Source: Gottfriedia sp002574545
Lineage (GTDB): Bacteria; Bacillota; Bacilli; Bacillales; Bacillaceae_G
NCBI GenBank assembly: GCA_052180195.1
Contig: CP197469.1
Direction: 5' to 3' (one strand)
DNA length: 64,000 nucleotides
Below are positions 42,525-52,450 of the stretch, in pieces (the first letter of the stretch is position 1; every line of letters starts with the position of its first letter). The notes below the pieces were generated by a model. That model saw nothing but the letters and a program-made list of their open reading frames with translations, was not told where the DNA came from and made no database searches. Position numbers and translations under genes: made by a program.

Positions 42525-43744
42525 TGGATGTTAAAGCAATCCGTGAAGCCTTTCCGATATTAAATCAAGAAGTAAATGGACATCCTTTAGTATATCTGGA
42601 TAGTGCTGCAACTTCACAAAAACCTGTTCAAGTAATAGAAGCTGTTGCGAACTACTATAAAGAAATTAATTCTAATGTTCATAGAGGTGTACACACTCTA
42701 GGAACAAGAGCTACTGATGCATACGAGGGAGCTCGTGATAAAGTTCGAAAATTTATAAATGCATCATCAATTGAAGAGATTATTTTTACTAGAGGTACAA
42801 CTACTGCAATTAATACAGTTGCTGCTAGCTACGGAAGAACGAACTTAAAAGCTGGAGATGAAATTGTGATTTCTTATATGGAACATCACAGTAACATTAT
42901 TCCTTGGCAACAAGTTGCTAAAGCTACTGGTGCAACATTAAAATATTTACCATTAGAAGAAGATGGCTCAATCAGCGTTGAGCAAGCAAGAGCTACAATT
43001 AACTCAAATACAAAAATAGTTGCGATTATGTACGTTTCAAATGTACTTGGTTCAATTAACCCTGTAAAAGAGATTGCTGCAATTGCTCATCAAAATGGTG
43101 CAATCATGCTTGTTGATGGCGCACAAAGTACTCCTCATATGAAGGTCGACGTTCAAGACTTAGATTGTGATTTTTACGCATTTTCTGGTCATAAAATGTG
43201 TGCTCCTACAGGTATTGGTGTACTTTATGGTAAAAAACATCTACTTGAAAACATGGAACCAATTGAATTTGGTGGGGAAATGATTGATTTCGTTGACTTA
43301 CAAGATTCTACTTGGAAAGAACTTCCATGGAAATTTGAAGGCGGTACGCCAATCATTGCTGGTGCAGTAGGTTTAGGCGCTGCTATTGATTTCTTAACAG
43401 AAATTGGTATGGATAATATCGAAAAGCATGAACATGAGATTGCGAATTATGCACTTGAACAGTTATCTACTGTAAAAGGAGTAACAATCTATGGTCCGAA
43501 GCATCGTGCAGGGTTAGTTACATTTAATGTGGAAGATGTGCATCCACATGATGTTGCAACTGTTTTAGATGTTGAAGGAATTGCTGTTCGAGCTGGCCAT
43601 CATTGTGCACAGCCATTAATGAGATGGTTAAAGGTATCTGCTACTGCTCGTGCAAGTTTTTATCTGTATAATACAAAAGAAGATGTAGATGCTTTTGTAA
43701 GAGGATTACTTAAAACGAAGGAGTATTTCAGCGATGTCTATTAA
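42524..43744 (+). CDS. sufS: Cysteine desulfurase SufS
   Basis: SufS is a PLP enzyme that takes sulfur from cysteine. The PLP Lys is in FSGHKMCAPTGIG (about residue 224) and the catalytic Cys in RAGHHCAQPLM (about residue 361). The length of 406 is standard. AGGAAGG lies upstream. It overlaps sufU by eleven bases, in line with the known SufS-SufU partnership of Firmicutes. Confidence 0.97.
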   Translation: MDVKAIREAFPILNQEVNGHPLVYLDSAATSQKPVQVIEAVANYYKEINSNVHRGVHTLGTRATDAYEGARDKVRKFINASSIEEIIFTRGTTTAINTVAASYGRTNLKAGDEIVISYMEHHSNIIPWQQVAKATGATLKYLPLEEDGSISVEQARATINSNTKIVAIMYVSNVLGSINPVKEIAAIAHQNGAIMLVDGAQSTPHMKVDVQDLDCDFYAFSGHKMCAPTGIGVLYGKKHLLENMEPIEFGGEMIDFVDLQDSTWKELPWKFEGGTPIIAGAVGLGAAIDFLTEIGMDNIEKHEHEIANYALEQLSTVKGVTIYGPKHRAGLVTFNVEDVHPHDVATVLDVEGIAVRAGHHCAQPLMRWLKVSATARASFYLYNTKEDVDAFVRGLLKTKEYFSDVY

Positions 43745-44183
43745 TCGAAACATTGATCTAGATGCATTATATCGTCGCGTGATAATGGACCATTATAAAA
43801 ACCCTCGTAACAAAGGGGTAGGGGCCATATCAGAAAACGATGTAACAATAAACATGAATAACCCTACTTGTGGTGATCGCATTGAACTTCGTTTAAAGGT
43901 TGATGATGGAATTGTATCAGATGCTCGTTTTGACGGTGAAGGATGTTCAATTTCAATGGCGTCAGCTTCAATGATGACACACGCAATTAAAGGAAAAAAA
44001 ATAGAGGAAGCCCTACAGCTTGCTCAAATATTTTCAGATATGATGCTTGGAAAAGAATACGATGAATCAATCGATTTAGATGATATTGAAGCACTTCAAG
44101 GTGTTTCAAAGTTTCCAGCACGAATTAAATGTGCAACACTTGCATGGAAAGCGATGGAGAAGGGCTTAAAATCAGAGGAATAA
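43734..44183 (+). CDS. sufU: Sulfur relay/scaffold protein SufU
   Basis: SufU is a zinc protein that accepts sulfur from SufS. The three Cys ligands stand in NPTCGDRIEL, DGEGCSISMAS and RIKCATLAWKAM, and the Asp of TCGD completes the zinc site. At 149 residues it has the Gram-positive SufU insertion compared with IscU. The start overlaps the end of sufS. Confidence 0.96.
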   Translation: MSINRNIDLDALYRRVIMDHYKNPRNKGVGAISENDVTINMNNPTCGDRIELRLKVDDGIVSDARFDGEGCSISMASASMMTHAIKGKKIEEALQLAQIFSDMMLGKEYDESIDLDDIEALQGVSKFPARIKCATLAWKAMEKGLKSEE

Positions 44184-44230
44184 TCCTCTGAGCTTTAATC
44201 CTCCTCTTCTATAAGAAGGGAGTATGAATA

Positions 44231-45628
44231 ATGTCTACTAATTTGCCGGATATTAGTGATTATAAATATGGTTTTCATGACCGTGACGTATCAATCTTCC
44301 GTTCAGAGCGTGGTTTAACAAAGGATATCGTTGAAGAAATTTCACGTATGAAAAATGAACCACAATGGATGTTAGATTTCCGTTTAAAATCTTTACAACA
44401 TTTCTATGATATGCCAATGCCTCAATGGGGTGGAGACTTAGCAGATTTACGCTTTGATGAAATTACTTACTATGTAAAACCATCAGAGAAAACAGAAAAG
44501 TCTTGGGATGAAGTACCTGAAGAAATCAAAAATACTTTTGATAAATTAGGTATTCCTGAAGCCGAACAAAAGTATTTAGCTGGTGTATCTGCACAGTATG
44601 AGTCTGAGGTAGTTTACCACAGCATGAAACAAGACTTAACTGATCTTGGTATCTTATTTACTGATACAGACACAGCATTACGTGAGCATGAAGAAATTTT
44701 CAAAGAGCACTTTGGAAAAGTAATTCCGCCTACAGATAACAAATTTGCTGCATTAAACTCAGCTGTTTGGTCTGGTGGATCATTCATCTACGTACCAAAA
44801 GGTGTTAAAGTTGATACGCCATTACAAGCATATTTCAGAATTAACTCAGAAAATATGGGTCAATTTGAGCGTACATTAATTATCGCTGACGAAGGTGCAC
44901 ACGTACATTACGTTGAAGGATGTACTGCTCCTGTTTATACAACAAACTCACTTCACTCTGCAGTAGTAGAAATCATCATTAAGAAGGATGCATACTGCCG
45001 CTATACAACAATTCAAAACTGGGCGAATAACGTATTCAACCTAGTTACGAAACGTGCTGTATGTGAAGCGAACGCAACAATGGAATGGATCGATGGAAAC
45101 ATTGGTTCAAAATTAACAATGAAATACCCAGCAGTTATCCTTAAAGGTGAAGGTGCTCGTGGCCTAACACTTTCTATTGCAATTGCAGGTAAAGGACAAC
45201 ACCAAGATGCTGGTGCTAAAATGATTCACTTAGCTCCAAATACTTCATCTACAATTGTTTCGAAATCTATTTCAAAACATGGTGGTAAAGTAACGTACCG
45301 TGGTATCGTTCACTTCGGTCGTAAAGCAGCTGGATCACGTTCAAATATCGAGTGTGATACGTTAATTATGGATAATGCATCAACTTCTGATACAATTCCA
45401 TACAACGAAATCTTAAACGACAATATTTCTCTTGAGCATGAAGCGAAAGTTTCAAAAGTATCTGAAGAGCAATTATTCTACTTAATGAGCCGTGGTATTT
45501 CTGAGCAAGAAGCTACAGAAATGATCGTAATGGGCTTCATTGAGCCATTTACAAAAGAATTACCGATGGAATATGCAGTTGAAATGAACCGTCTGATTAA
45601 ATTCGAGATGGAAGGTTCTATCGGTTAA
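44231..45628 (+). CDS. sufB: Fe-S cluster assembly protein SufB
   Basis: SufB is the scaffold subunit on which the cluster forms. The length is 465. Typical stretches are SGGSFIYVPKGVKVDTPLQ, VEGCTAPVYTTNSLHSAVVE and the C-terminal SRGISEQEATEMIVMGFIEPF, shared with SufD. GAAGGGAG precedes the ATG. It ends the suf operon with a terminator. Confidence 0.97.
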   Translation: MSTNLPDISDYKYGFHDRDVSIFRSERGLTKDIVEEISRMKNEPQWMLDFRLKSLQHFYDMPMPQWGGDLADLRFDEITYYVKPSEKTEKSWDEVPEEIKNTFDKLGIPEAEQKYLAGVSAQYESEVVYHSMKQDLTDLGILFTDTDTALREHEEIFKEHFGKVIPPTDNKFAALNSAVWSGGSFIYVPKGVKVDTPLQAYFRINSENMGQFERTLIIADEGAHVHYVEGCTAPVYTTNSLHSAVVEIIIKKDAYCRYTTIQNWANNVFNLVTKRAVCEANATMEWIDGNIGSKLTMKYPAVILKGEGARGLTLSIAIAGKGQHQDAGAKMIHLAPNTSSTIVSKSISKHGGKVTYRGIVHFGRKAAGSRSNIECDTLIMDNASTSDTIPYNEILNDNISLEHEAKVSKVSEEQLFYLMSRGISEQEATEMIVMGFIEPFTKELPMEYAVEMNRLIKFEMEGSIG

Positions 45629-45642
45629 TATTGTTTTTAGTG

Positions 45643-45673
45643 GAGGCGAACTTTTTTAGTTCGTCTCTTTTTT
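45643..45673 (+). terminator. Intrinsic terminator of the suf operon
   Basis: 10-bp stem with one G-U pair, 45643-45652 with 45658-45667, then a T-run. Confidence 0.85.
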
Positions 45674-45961
45674 AGTAGTTTTAAGAAATTTTCCTACCAT
45701 GCAGAACAAGCTAACTATCGTGTTCGTCATTACAGTAAAGTGGCGGTAAAATAATGAAGAAATGAGCTCTGCAAAAAAGCATTCCCCAAAAAAGTGAAGA
45801 ATGGTTTTTTATGACTATCTGTTTTAGGAAATGATCTTTCTACTATACAACTCATTAAGATAAATAATGGTTTTGATAAAATAGATAGACCATTTATGAT
45901 AAAATTTAACTTGAAAGATAAGAGAGTAAGTGGAATTTATTTCTATGTGGGAGGGTTTTTT
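45674..45961. other. Gene-free interval before the DinB gene
   Basis: I see no open frame with a ribosome binding site. GATAAAATAGATAG and GATAAAATTTAAC near 45873-45911 could include -10 elements, but no convincing -35 is spaced from them. A weak hairpin (GCATTCC ... GAATGG) is near 45778. Confidence 0.4.
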
Positions 45962-46483
45962 ATGAATTTTAACCTTGAAGAAGCGATTGGAGTTTTAGAA
46001 AGAACACCTAAATCATTAGAGTACTTATTATCTGGTTTATCTCAATCTTGGTTAAATTGCAATGAAGGTGAAGGAACGTGGAATGCTTCAGAAGTAATCG
46101 ACCATTTAATCGAGTGTGAAAAAACAAATTGGATTCCAAGGTTGAACTGTATTCTTAATAAAGAAGGAAGCAATCATTTTCCTCCATTCGATCGTTTTTC
46201 TCATTTGCATGAAAAACATGAAAAATCAGTAGAAGAAAGATTACTTGAATTCAAGAATTTAAGAGCAGAAAATATTACAAAACTACGATCATTGGTTAAC
46301 CCTGATTTACATCTAGAATTAGAAGGGGTTCATCCAGATTTTGGAACAGTTAAATTAAGAGAATTACTATCTACTTTTGTTGTACATGATCTAACGCATA
46401 TAACTCAAATTACAAGAGTGATGGCAAAAAGATACAAAACTGACGTAGGACCTTGGATTGCTAATTTAAGTATATTAAAGTAA
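45962..46483 (+). CDS. DinB family protein
   Basis: DinB proteins are four-helix bundles, often binding one metal through three His; many act as thiol S-transferases. Here the His candidates are in NASEVIDHLIECEK (helix 2) and in FVVHDLTHITQITRVMAKRY (helix 4, two His). The length is 173. The ATG at 45962 follows GGGAGG; an in-frame ATG at 45896 lacks a site. Its role is unknown. Confidence 0.85.
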   Translation: MNFNLEEAIGVLERTPKSLEYLLSGLSQSWLNCNEGEGTWNASEVIDHLIECEKTNWIPRLNCILNKEGSNHFPPFDRFSHLHEKHEKSVEERLLEFKNLRAENITKLRSLVNPDLHLELEGVHPDFGTVKLRELLSTFVVHDLTHITQITRVMAKRYKTDVGPWIANLSILK

Positions 46484-46513
46484 TAGCTAGTGTTTAAAAT
46501 AGGTATTATTTAT

Positions 46514-46540
46514 ACTCGGGGATTTCCGAGTTTTTTTATG
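46514..46540 (+). terminator. Intrinsic terminator
   Basis: ACTCGG (46514-46519) pairs with CCGAGT (46526-46531), then T8. Confidence 0.75.
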
Positions 46541-46586
46541 TTAAACTATTATTTAAACTATAGAGAAAATAGGGGAGAAATTTAGC

Positions 46587-47417
46587 TTGGATATCTTTCT
46601 ACAAATTCTTATACTCATCAGTATTGGACTTGCTGCAGGAACGGTCGGATCATTGATTGGTTTAGGTGGAGGAATTATAATTGTTCCAATGCTACTTAAT
46701 ATTGATCACTTTTTATCCGCATTTTCGACAGTACCAATTCATGTTGCAGTTGGAACTTCATTGATTACAATTGTTTTTTCTTCACTTTCATCTACCCTTT
46801 CGTACCATAAACAAAAACGAATCGATTATAGGAGTGGTATTTTATTTTTAATAGGTAGTATTCCTGGTAGCTTAATCGGTACATATATCAATTCGCTTTT
46901 GAATACAGAGCGGTTTACTTTATTTTTTGGTATATTTTTAATCTGTATATCAATCTTTTTATTTATTTCTTCAAAGTTAACTAAAAAATCAAAGGAAGTA
47001 CATAAGGGTATTATACGAACATATACGAATGATGAAGGCGAGGCATATACTTATAGTTATAGTCTTCCATTGGCGATTTCTTTATCAATTTGTGTTGGAA
47101 TCATATCAGGATTATTTGGAATTGGTGGAGGAATATTGTTAGTACCAATGATGGCGTTTTTATTTGGTTTTCCACCTCAATTAGCTGTTGCGACTTCAAT
47201 GTTTGTCGTGATGTTTACGACACTTGGAAGCTCGATTTCATATATCACATTAGGAGAAGTAAATTTCTATTATATTCTTTTACTTATTCCTGGCGCATGG
47301 TTTGGTGGAAAAATCGGGGCGTATATTAATCAAAAATTAAAAACTGAAACAATCTCATTAATTTTAAGGTTAGTCGTATTATTTTACGGCATAAAATTAA
47401 TTATAGAAAATAGATAA
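46587..47417 (+). CDS. yunE: TauE/SafE family permease YunE
   Basis: The TauE/SafE family moves sulfite, sulfonates or related organic anions. The family's duplicated half is seen twice: GTVGSLIGLGGGIIIVPMLL near the start and GIISGLFGIGGGILLVPMMAF at about residue 170. About eight helices are predicted over 276 residues. The start is TTG at 46587 after GGGGAGAA. It leads the yunE-yunD-yunC run known from B. subtilis. Confidence 0.88.
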   Translation: MDIFLQILILISIGLAAGTVGSLIGLGGGIIIVPMLLNIDHFLSAFSTVPIHVAVGTSLITIVFSSLSSTLSYHKQKRIDYRSGILFLIGSIPGSLIGTYINSLLNTERFTLFFGIFLICISIFLFISSKLTKKSKEVHKGIIRTYTNDEGEAYTYSYSLPLAISLSICVGIISGLFGIGGGILLVPMMAFLFGFPPQLAVATSMFVVMFTTLGSSISYITLGEVNFYYILLLIPGAWFGGKIGAYINQKLKTETISLILRLVVLFYGIKLIIENR

Positions 47418-47434
47418 AAAAGGATGGCGGAACA

Positions 47435-48838
47435 ATGGAAACAAATCAAACTATAAATATTCGGTTGTTCCATACAAATGATATTCATAGCCACTTTGAA
47501 TCGTGGGCAACAATCGTCGGTTTGTTGAAGTCTAAAAGAGAGATAGCTAAAGGAAAAGGTGAGGCTACACTTACTTTCGATATTGGGGATTTTGTTGATC
47601 GATTTCATCCAATTTCGGAGGCCACTTTAGGTAAGGGCAATGTGGAACTTTTAAATGATGCAAAGTTTGATGCAATTACAATTGGAAATAATGAAGGAAT
47701 TACTTTATCAAAAGGTGAGTTGTTAAACCTTTACGAAAATGCAAAGTTTGATGTATTAGTCGGTAATTTAACCATTACAGATGATGGTATTGAAAGCTTT
47801 AGTAAGCCTTTTGAAATATATGAAAAAAATGGAGTAAAGCTAGGCGTAATTGGGTTAACTGTCGCTTACCCTGTCTTTTATGAAACTTTAGGATGGCGTA
47901 TAAAAGATCCGTTTGAAATGTTAAGACACATCCTACCAATTGTCAAAGCGCAATCAGACATTGTTATTATACTTTCTCATTTAGGTATGAGAGACGATCA
48001 GAGAATCGCTGAGCAATTTTCAGGAGTCGATATTATCTTAGGTGCACATACTCATCATTTATTTCCAAATGGTGAGTATGCTGGTGAAACTTTACTATGT
48101 GGAACAGGTAAACACGGTAACTATTTAGGCGAGGTTTTAATTACTGTAAATAAAGAGACGAAAAGTATTATCAATACAGAAGCTTCAGTTACTGAAGTAC
48201 ATACAGTCCCTAAATATTATCAAGATGAAATGACGAAAATGATGTTGGCTAATTTAATGAGACTAAGTGAAGAGATTTTAAGTGAACCAGTGACACAACT
48301 ACCGAGTAACATGGATGTAAATTGGTTTAAAGATAGTCCTTTACTGAAATTATTAGCGAATGCACTTCGCAAATGGACTAAATCAGATATCAGTATACTA
48401 AACTCTGGTATTTTATTGGATGGCTTAACGCAGGGGCTTATAACAAAGGGGGACATTCATCGAATTTGCCCACATCCTATTAATCCATGTGTCGTTCATT
48501 TGTCTGGTAAGGAATTACTTGAGGTTTTAAATCGATGTGAAGAGAAAGAATTGACTCATTTAAAGATGAAAGGTTTTGGATTTAGAGGAAAAGTAATTGG
48601 AAAAATGGTTTATGATGGGATCACTATTGTAAAAAGGGATAAGAAAAGGCTTTTTTATCAAGAGGATCTTTTTATTAATGGAGAAATGCTAGATTTAAAT
48701 CGAATATATGAGATCGGAACTTTGGATTTATTTACGTTTGGACATTTAATTCCTACAATTCGTGATGCTAGTCATAAAAGGTTCTTTATGCCTGAATTTA
48801 TTCGCGATGTGTTGTTTTGGGCTTTAAAAGATGAATAA
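47435..48838 (+). CDS. yunD: Metallophosphoesterase/5'-nucleotidase family protein YunD
   Basis: The N-terminal metallophosphatase domain has HTNDIHSHFESW (metal ligands), DIGDFVDR, GNNEGIT and ILSHLGMRDD, then LGAHTHHLF. The C-terminal 5'-nucleotidase domain follows, in all 467 residues. No signal peptide or cell-wall anchor exists, so it is cytoplasmic, unlike secreted 5'-nucleotidases. The usual GNHE is GNNE here. It is 18 bases from yunE. Confidence 0.88.
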   Translation: METNQTINIRLFHTNDIHSHFESWATIVGLLKSKREIAKGKGEATLTFDIGDFVDRFHPISEATLGKGNVELLNDAKFDAITIGNNEGITLSKGELLNLYENAKFDVLVGNLTITDDGIESFSKPFEIYEKNGVKLGVIGLTVAYPVFYETLGWRIKDPFEMLRHILPIVKAQSDIVIILSHLGMRDDQRIAEQFSGVDIILGAHTHHLFPNGEYAGETLLCGTGKHGNYLGEVLITVNKETKSIINTEASVTEVHTVPKYYQDEMTKMMLANLMRLSEEILSEPVTQLPSNMDVNWFKDSPLLKLLANALRKWTKSDISILNSGILLDGLTQGLITKGDIHRICPHPINPCVVHLSGKELLEVLNRCEEKELTHLKMKGFGFRGKVIGKMVYDGITIVKRDKKRLFYQEDLFINGEMLDLNRIYEIGTLDLFTFGHLIPTIRDASHKRFFMPEFIRDVLFWALKDE

Positions 48839-48910
48839 AATTTATCAAGATTAGACAGGTTACACTTTTGCTTTTTTCTCATATTTTAGAATGAGAAAGG
48901 AGCGTTGAAC

Positions 48911-49213
48911 TTGATCAATTTAAGTCCAATTCAAATCGAAAATCATACATTTAATGCTGTTACGGTTTTACTTCCAAAAACTACTTTATTGGTCGTTATG
49001 AATGATAAAGGGTATATAATGTGTGGAGCATTAGATGTAGCATTATTAAATGACAGACTGCGCGACCGTCAAATTATCGCAGGCCGAGCAGTTGGTGTAA
49101 AAACAATCGAAGAATTATTAAATGCGCCTTTAGAATCCATTACTGTTGAAGCAGAAAAGTTAGGCATTCAAAAAGGGATGATTGGAAGAGACGCATTATT
49201 AAAGATGATATAA
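48911..49213 (+). CDS. yunC: DUF1805 protein YunC
   Basis: YunC is a small protein of about 100 residues of unknown function. The family pattern GYIMCGALDVALLNDRL followed by AGRAVGVKTIEELLNAPLES is plain. The second TTG (48911) is chosen because it is eight bases from AAAGGAG and gives the start MINLSPI, which resembles the B. subtilis protein. The first TTG at 48905 is too close. Confidence 0.9.
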   Translation: MINLSPIQIENHTFNAVTVLLPKTTLLVVMNDKGYIMCGALDVALLNDRLRDRQIIAGRAVGVKTIEELLNAPLESITVEAEKLGIQKGMIGRDALLKMI

Positions 49214-49214
49214 A

Positions 49215-49246
49215 AAAGCCACTAAGTTATTTTAGTGGCTTTAGTT
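49215..49246 (+). terminator. Intrinsic terminator
   Basis: About 10-bp stem, 49215-49224 with 49233-49242, after yunC, with a modest T-rich tail. Confidence 0.8.
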
Positions 49247-49360
49247 TATAGATAAAGTACATCCCCTTAGTCTGAATGCTCCAAAAATTGATTATTACAA
49301 AGTATTAACTGATTAGAATCAGCCATATATTTAATTATAAAATTGTTCAAGGAGAAAACA

Positions 49361-50464
49361 ATGAGAGTTGTTGAAGCTTCAACACTTGTTCCAGGCTCGA
49401 TCTTAAGAAAACCTGTTTTTAATGAACATGGAAAAATAATCGTTAATGCAAATATTCCTTTAACAGGAGAGATGATTAAGCGAATTCATAAGTTAACCAT
49501 TCCATTTGTTATAGTAGATGATCAATTATCAGAACTTTTAAAGGAAAAGACAATAATTTCGGACGAACTTCGCATTGAAATCACCCAAAAAATAGAAGAT
49601 GATTTTGTTAAATTAATTAATACAGATTTTTCTTTACGATGGCTATCTTCAGAAAAAAACTCATCAAGGCTCAAAGAAATGATTAAATCACTGCAAAACG
49701 AACTATGGCAACAAAAAGATGTTTTATCTCTATTAATTGACGTATTACGATATGACAAGGATATCTTCACTCATTCACTGAATGTAGCTATGTATTCTTT
49801 AGGTATTGGAATGAAATTAAATTTAAATAAAACCCAGCTTAATTTATTAGGATTAGGTGCACTTTTACATGATGTTGGGAAAATAGCTATTCCGAAAAAG
49901 ATTTTAAATAAACGAGATCGCTTAACTGAGGATGAATATGATCTCATTAAACAACATACAATTGCTGGATACGACCTCCTACGACAAATACCTTCTATTC
50001 AAAGAGTTGTTTCTGATTGTGCATTACAGCATCATGAAAGGATCGATGGGAGCGGCTATCCAAAAGGATTATTTGGTGAGGAAATGCATCTATTCGCAAA
50101 GATTATTGGAATTTGTGACTTTTTTGATGCGGTTACTTCAAACCGAGTTTATCGACAAGCAATGCTCCCATGTGAAGGCTTAACATTATTAATTAGTGGG
50201 AGTGCTAAATTATTTGATGCTAAATTAATTAGCATATTTAGCTGTCTTCTAACCATTTATCCAACGGGATTACATGTAAAATTGAATGATGGTAGATGCG
50301 GGATTGTTTCTAGGCAAAATGATGCATCTTCAGAACGTCCATTTGTCCAGATAATTGAAGAAAACGGAATAAAGGTAAGTACTCCTTATGAAGTGAATTT
50401 AGATAAAGAAGTGAAATTAGAAATTATCGAGTGTACTCAAATAGTAAAAAAAATCGTTTATTAA
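49361..50464 (+). CDS. HD-GYP domain phosphodiesterase
   Basis: HD-GYP enzymes hydrolyse cyclic di-GMP. The domain has HSLNVAMYSLGIG, LHDVGKIAIPKKIL (HD pair plus GK), HTIAGYDLL, HHERIDGSGYPKGL (GYP motif complete) and GICDFFDAVTSNRVYR. The N-terminal 110 residues carry no receiver domain and have the layout often seen in bacilli. The ATG at 49361 follows AAGGAGA. It is inserted between yunC and yunB, where B. subtilis has no such gene. It may link c-di-GMP to sporulation or motility, but that is inference. Confidence 0.9.
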   Translation: MRVVEASTLVPGSILRKPVFNEHGKIIVNANIPLTGEMIKRIHKLTIPFVIVDDQLSELLKEKTIISDELRIEITQKIEDDFVKLINTDFSLRWLSSEKNSSRLKEMIKSLQNELWQQKDVLSLLIDVLRYDKDIFTHSLNVAMYSLGIGMKLNLNKTQLNLLGLGALLHDVGKIAIPKKILNKRDRLTEDEYDLIKQHTIAGYDLLRQIPSIQRVVSDCALQHHERIDGSGYPKGLFGEEMHLFAKIIGICDFFDAVTSNRVYRQAMLPCEGLTLLISGSAKLFDAKLISIFSCLLTIYPTGLHVKLNDGRCGIVSRQNDASSERPFVQIIEENGIKVSTPYEVNLDKEVKLEIIECTQIVKKIVY

Positions 50465-50532
50465 TTGTTCAAATCCTATAAGAATGAACAGGTAATGACA
50501 TGCATACCCATTAATAAGGGGGCATGGATTCG

Positions 50533-51360
50533 ATGAAAAGATTTAAATACAGACGTGTTCCAAAAAGAAAACTTTTTGTTTCAAAAAGAAAATCTTTTGG
50601 AGGATTTAAAACTGGTTCAACAACGAAAATTACTCAATCAATCCGTAATCTATTTCCAAATAAATTCGTAGTTATTAGTATTGTCTTATTATTTTTCTCC
50701 TTATATGCATTTTGGGAAATCGATAAAATTTTATCCCCAACGATCTTAAAATATTCTGAGAAACAAACAAAACGAATTGCTTCTTTAGTAATCAATGAAG
50801 CATATGAATCTGCTTCTAAAGAATTACAAGGGCAGGAAATTATTATTCGTGATATAGATGAAAACGGTAAAGCAGTAATCAGTACGAATACATATTTAAT
50901 CAATAAAATAATCGGTTCGACGACTAAGCAAGTTGAAGAAAATATACGTAGGGTTGAAAATGGGGATATATCATTTTTATCGTTATCAAAAGCCGAAATG
51001 GAAAAAATGAAAGCAGATAATGATGGTTTTTATTTAAAAGTACCTATTGGAGTCGTTACTAATACAGTACTTTTAGGAAAACTTGGACCGACTATACCAG
51101 TTCGCTTTTCTGTAGTCGGTGATGCCGTGGCTAATGTTACCCAAGAAGTTAAGCCATTTGGATTTGATAATTCTGTTGTAGAAATTATTATGAATGTAGA
51201 AGTAAATATGAATGTAATTATCCCTTTTAGTACTAAATCAACAAAGGTGAAAGTAGAAGTCCCAATTGCAACTGAAATTATCGATGGAGAAGTTCCTAAT
51301 TTCATTCCATTTACTCAAGATACTCAGCAAACTCCATCAACTATAAAAGGAAAAAAATAA
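50533..51360 (+). CDS. yunB: Sporulation protein YunB
   Basis: YunB is a sporulation protein expressed in the mother cell of B. subtilis. This one has a very basic N-terminus (KRFKYRRVPKRKLF), one membrane helix at about residues 45-65 and an extracytoplasmic domain of about 200 residues with INEAYESASKEL and GKLGPTIPVRFSVVGDA. The ATG at 50533 has GGGGG ten bases upstream; the ATG at 50524 is only one base from that site. CATACCCATT near 50502 resembles a sigma-E -10 but the -35 is unclear. lytH lies downstream, converging. Confidence 0.85.
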   Translation: MKRFKYRRVPKRKLFVSKRKSFGGFKTGSTTKITQSIRNLFPNKFVVISIVLLFFSLYAFWEIDKILSPTILKYSEKQTKRIASLVINEAYESASKELQGQEIIIRDIDENGKAVISTNTYLINKIIGSTTKQVEENIRRVENGDISFLSLSKAEMEKMKADNDGFYLKVPIGVVTNTVLLGKLGPTIPVRFSVVGDAVANVTQEVKPFGFDNSVVEIIMNVEVNMNVIIPFSTKSTKVKVEVPIATEIIDGEVPNFIPFTQDTQQTPSTIKGKK

Positions 51361-51371
51361 ATTTAAAATAG

Positions 51372-51418
51372 AGCAGACTAACTTAGTACAGTTGTATAAA
51401 TTAGTCTGCTTTTTCATT
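51372..51418. terminator. Bidirectional intrinsic terminator
   Basis: 10-bp stem, 51372-51381 with 51401-51410, then a T-run, between converging yunB and lytH. Confidence 0.8.
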
Positions 51419-51466
51419 TTACTTTCGAGAAACTTTCTCTTATAAGCTCGTCAAGTCTGCGAATTT

Positions 51467-52450
51467 TTATTTGCTTCTATCCTGACGCTCCCAAAGACGT
51501 AATTTTGGATAAGGATCAAAAGACCACTCTGCGTAGCCATTGTCTTTGTATATGCCGTAGTGCAAATGCGGAGGAAACTTTCCAGACGTCCCTGGAGGTC
51601 CATAACCAGTACTTCCAACATATCCGATGAGTGTTCCAGGCTCTACAACTTGTCCTCTTTGAATATCTTTATTGAATCCACCTAGATGAGCGTAATAATG
51701 ATAATTATTATTTAAGTCTCGAATTCCGATTCTCCATCCTCCAATTCGATTCCAGCCTTTTGTCTCAATAATTCCATAACATGTGGATCTAACAGGAGTA
51801 CCATAATTTGCAAATATGTCAGTACCCTCATGAACTCTTCGTCCACCAAAGCTTCGAGGTGCACCCCAAGTACTGCGATAACTATGTGTACTACGAATTG
51901 GTAATGGGAATGCATTACCTTCTATATTTAATTTTCCGTAGTATTGGTACAATTTTGCATATTCATCGATAATATCAACAGTTATTGCTCTTTGGTAGTA
52001 ATCCCATAGCATCATTCGAATATATTGCCTAGTTGGGCCATAGAAATGTAATCGGTGAATGAAAGTGTACAGAATATCCTCATCATCTTCTAATGAAGCT
52101 TTTCCATCATTATTTCCATCTAAACCGATTCCACTAAATAAATGAATAGTAGGAGCGTATGTGTCTTTCTTAACTGGATTGGTTAATCCGCTCCAATCCT
52201 CTGGTTTAATATAGATCGAAAGGACTCCATTTTCACGTTTTGGTATATCGTTTCGTACACTCCGTACATTTCGTTCATAAGTATCTATCGCTGCAAAGTA
52301 ATACCATGGAATAAAGGTTAGTGTTTCACCTTTTTTATATAAGGCCATTCGTTCTTTGTTAAGCTGAGCTTGATCTATTTCTTCTGCATTTGCAAATGAT
52401 GGCATAATGAAGATAACCACCATACATAAAAGTACAATTATTTTTTTCAA
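51467..52450 (-). CDS. lytH: M23 family L-Ala-D-Glu peptidase LytH
   Basis: LytH (YunA) is a sporulation endopeptidase that trims spore cortex side chains to single L-alanine. A signal peptide is seen (KKIIVLLCMVVIFIMPSFANA). The peptidase M23 zinc sites are HEGTDIFANYGTPV and PPHLHYGIYK at the C-terminal half, with HYYAHLGGF between. The length is about 327, like the B. subtilis enzyme. The TTG at 52450 is the likely start, nine bases after AAAGG; two ATG codons immediately upstream are too close to the site. It is divergent from lipA. Confidence 0.88.
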   Translation of the reverse strand: MKKIIVLLCMVVIFIMPSFANAEEIDQAQLNKERMALYKKGETLTFIPWYYFAAIDTYERNVRSVRNDIPKRENGVLSIYIKPEDWSGLTNPVKKDTYAPTIHLFSGIGLDGNNDGKASLEDDEDILYTFIHRLHFYGPTRQYIRMMLWDYYQRAITVDIIDEYAKLYQYYGKLNIEGNAFPLPIRSTHSYRSTWGAPRSFGGRRVHEGTDIFANYGTPVRSTCYGIIETKGWNRIGGWRIGIRDLNNNYHYYAHLGGFNKDIQRGQVVEPGTLIGYVGSTGYGPPGTSGKFPPHLHYGIYKDNGYAEWSFDPYPKLRLWERQDRSK

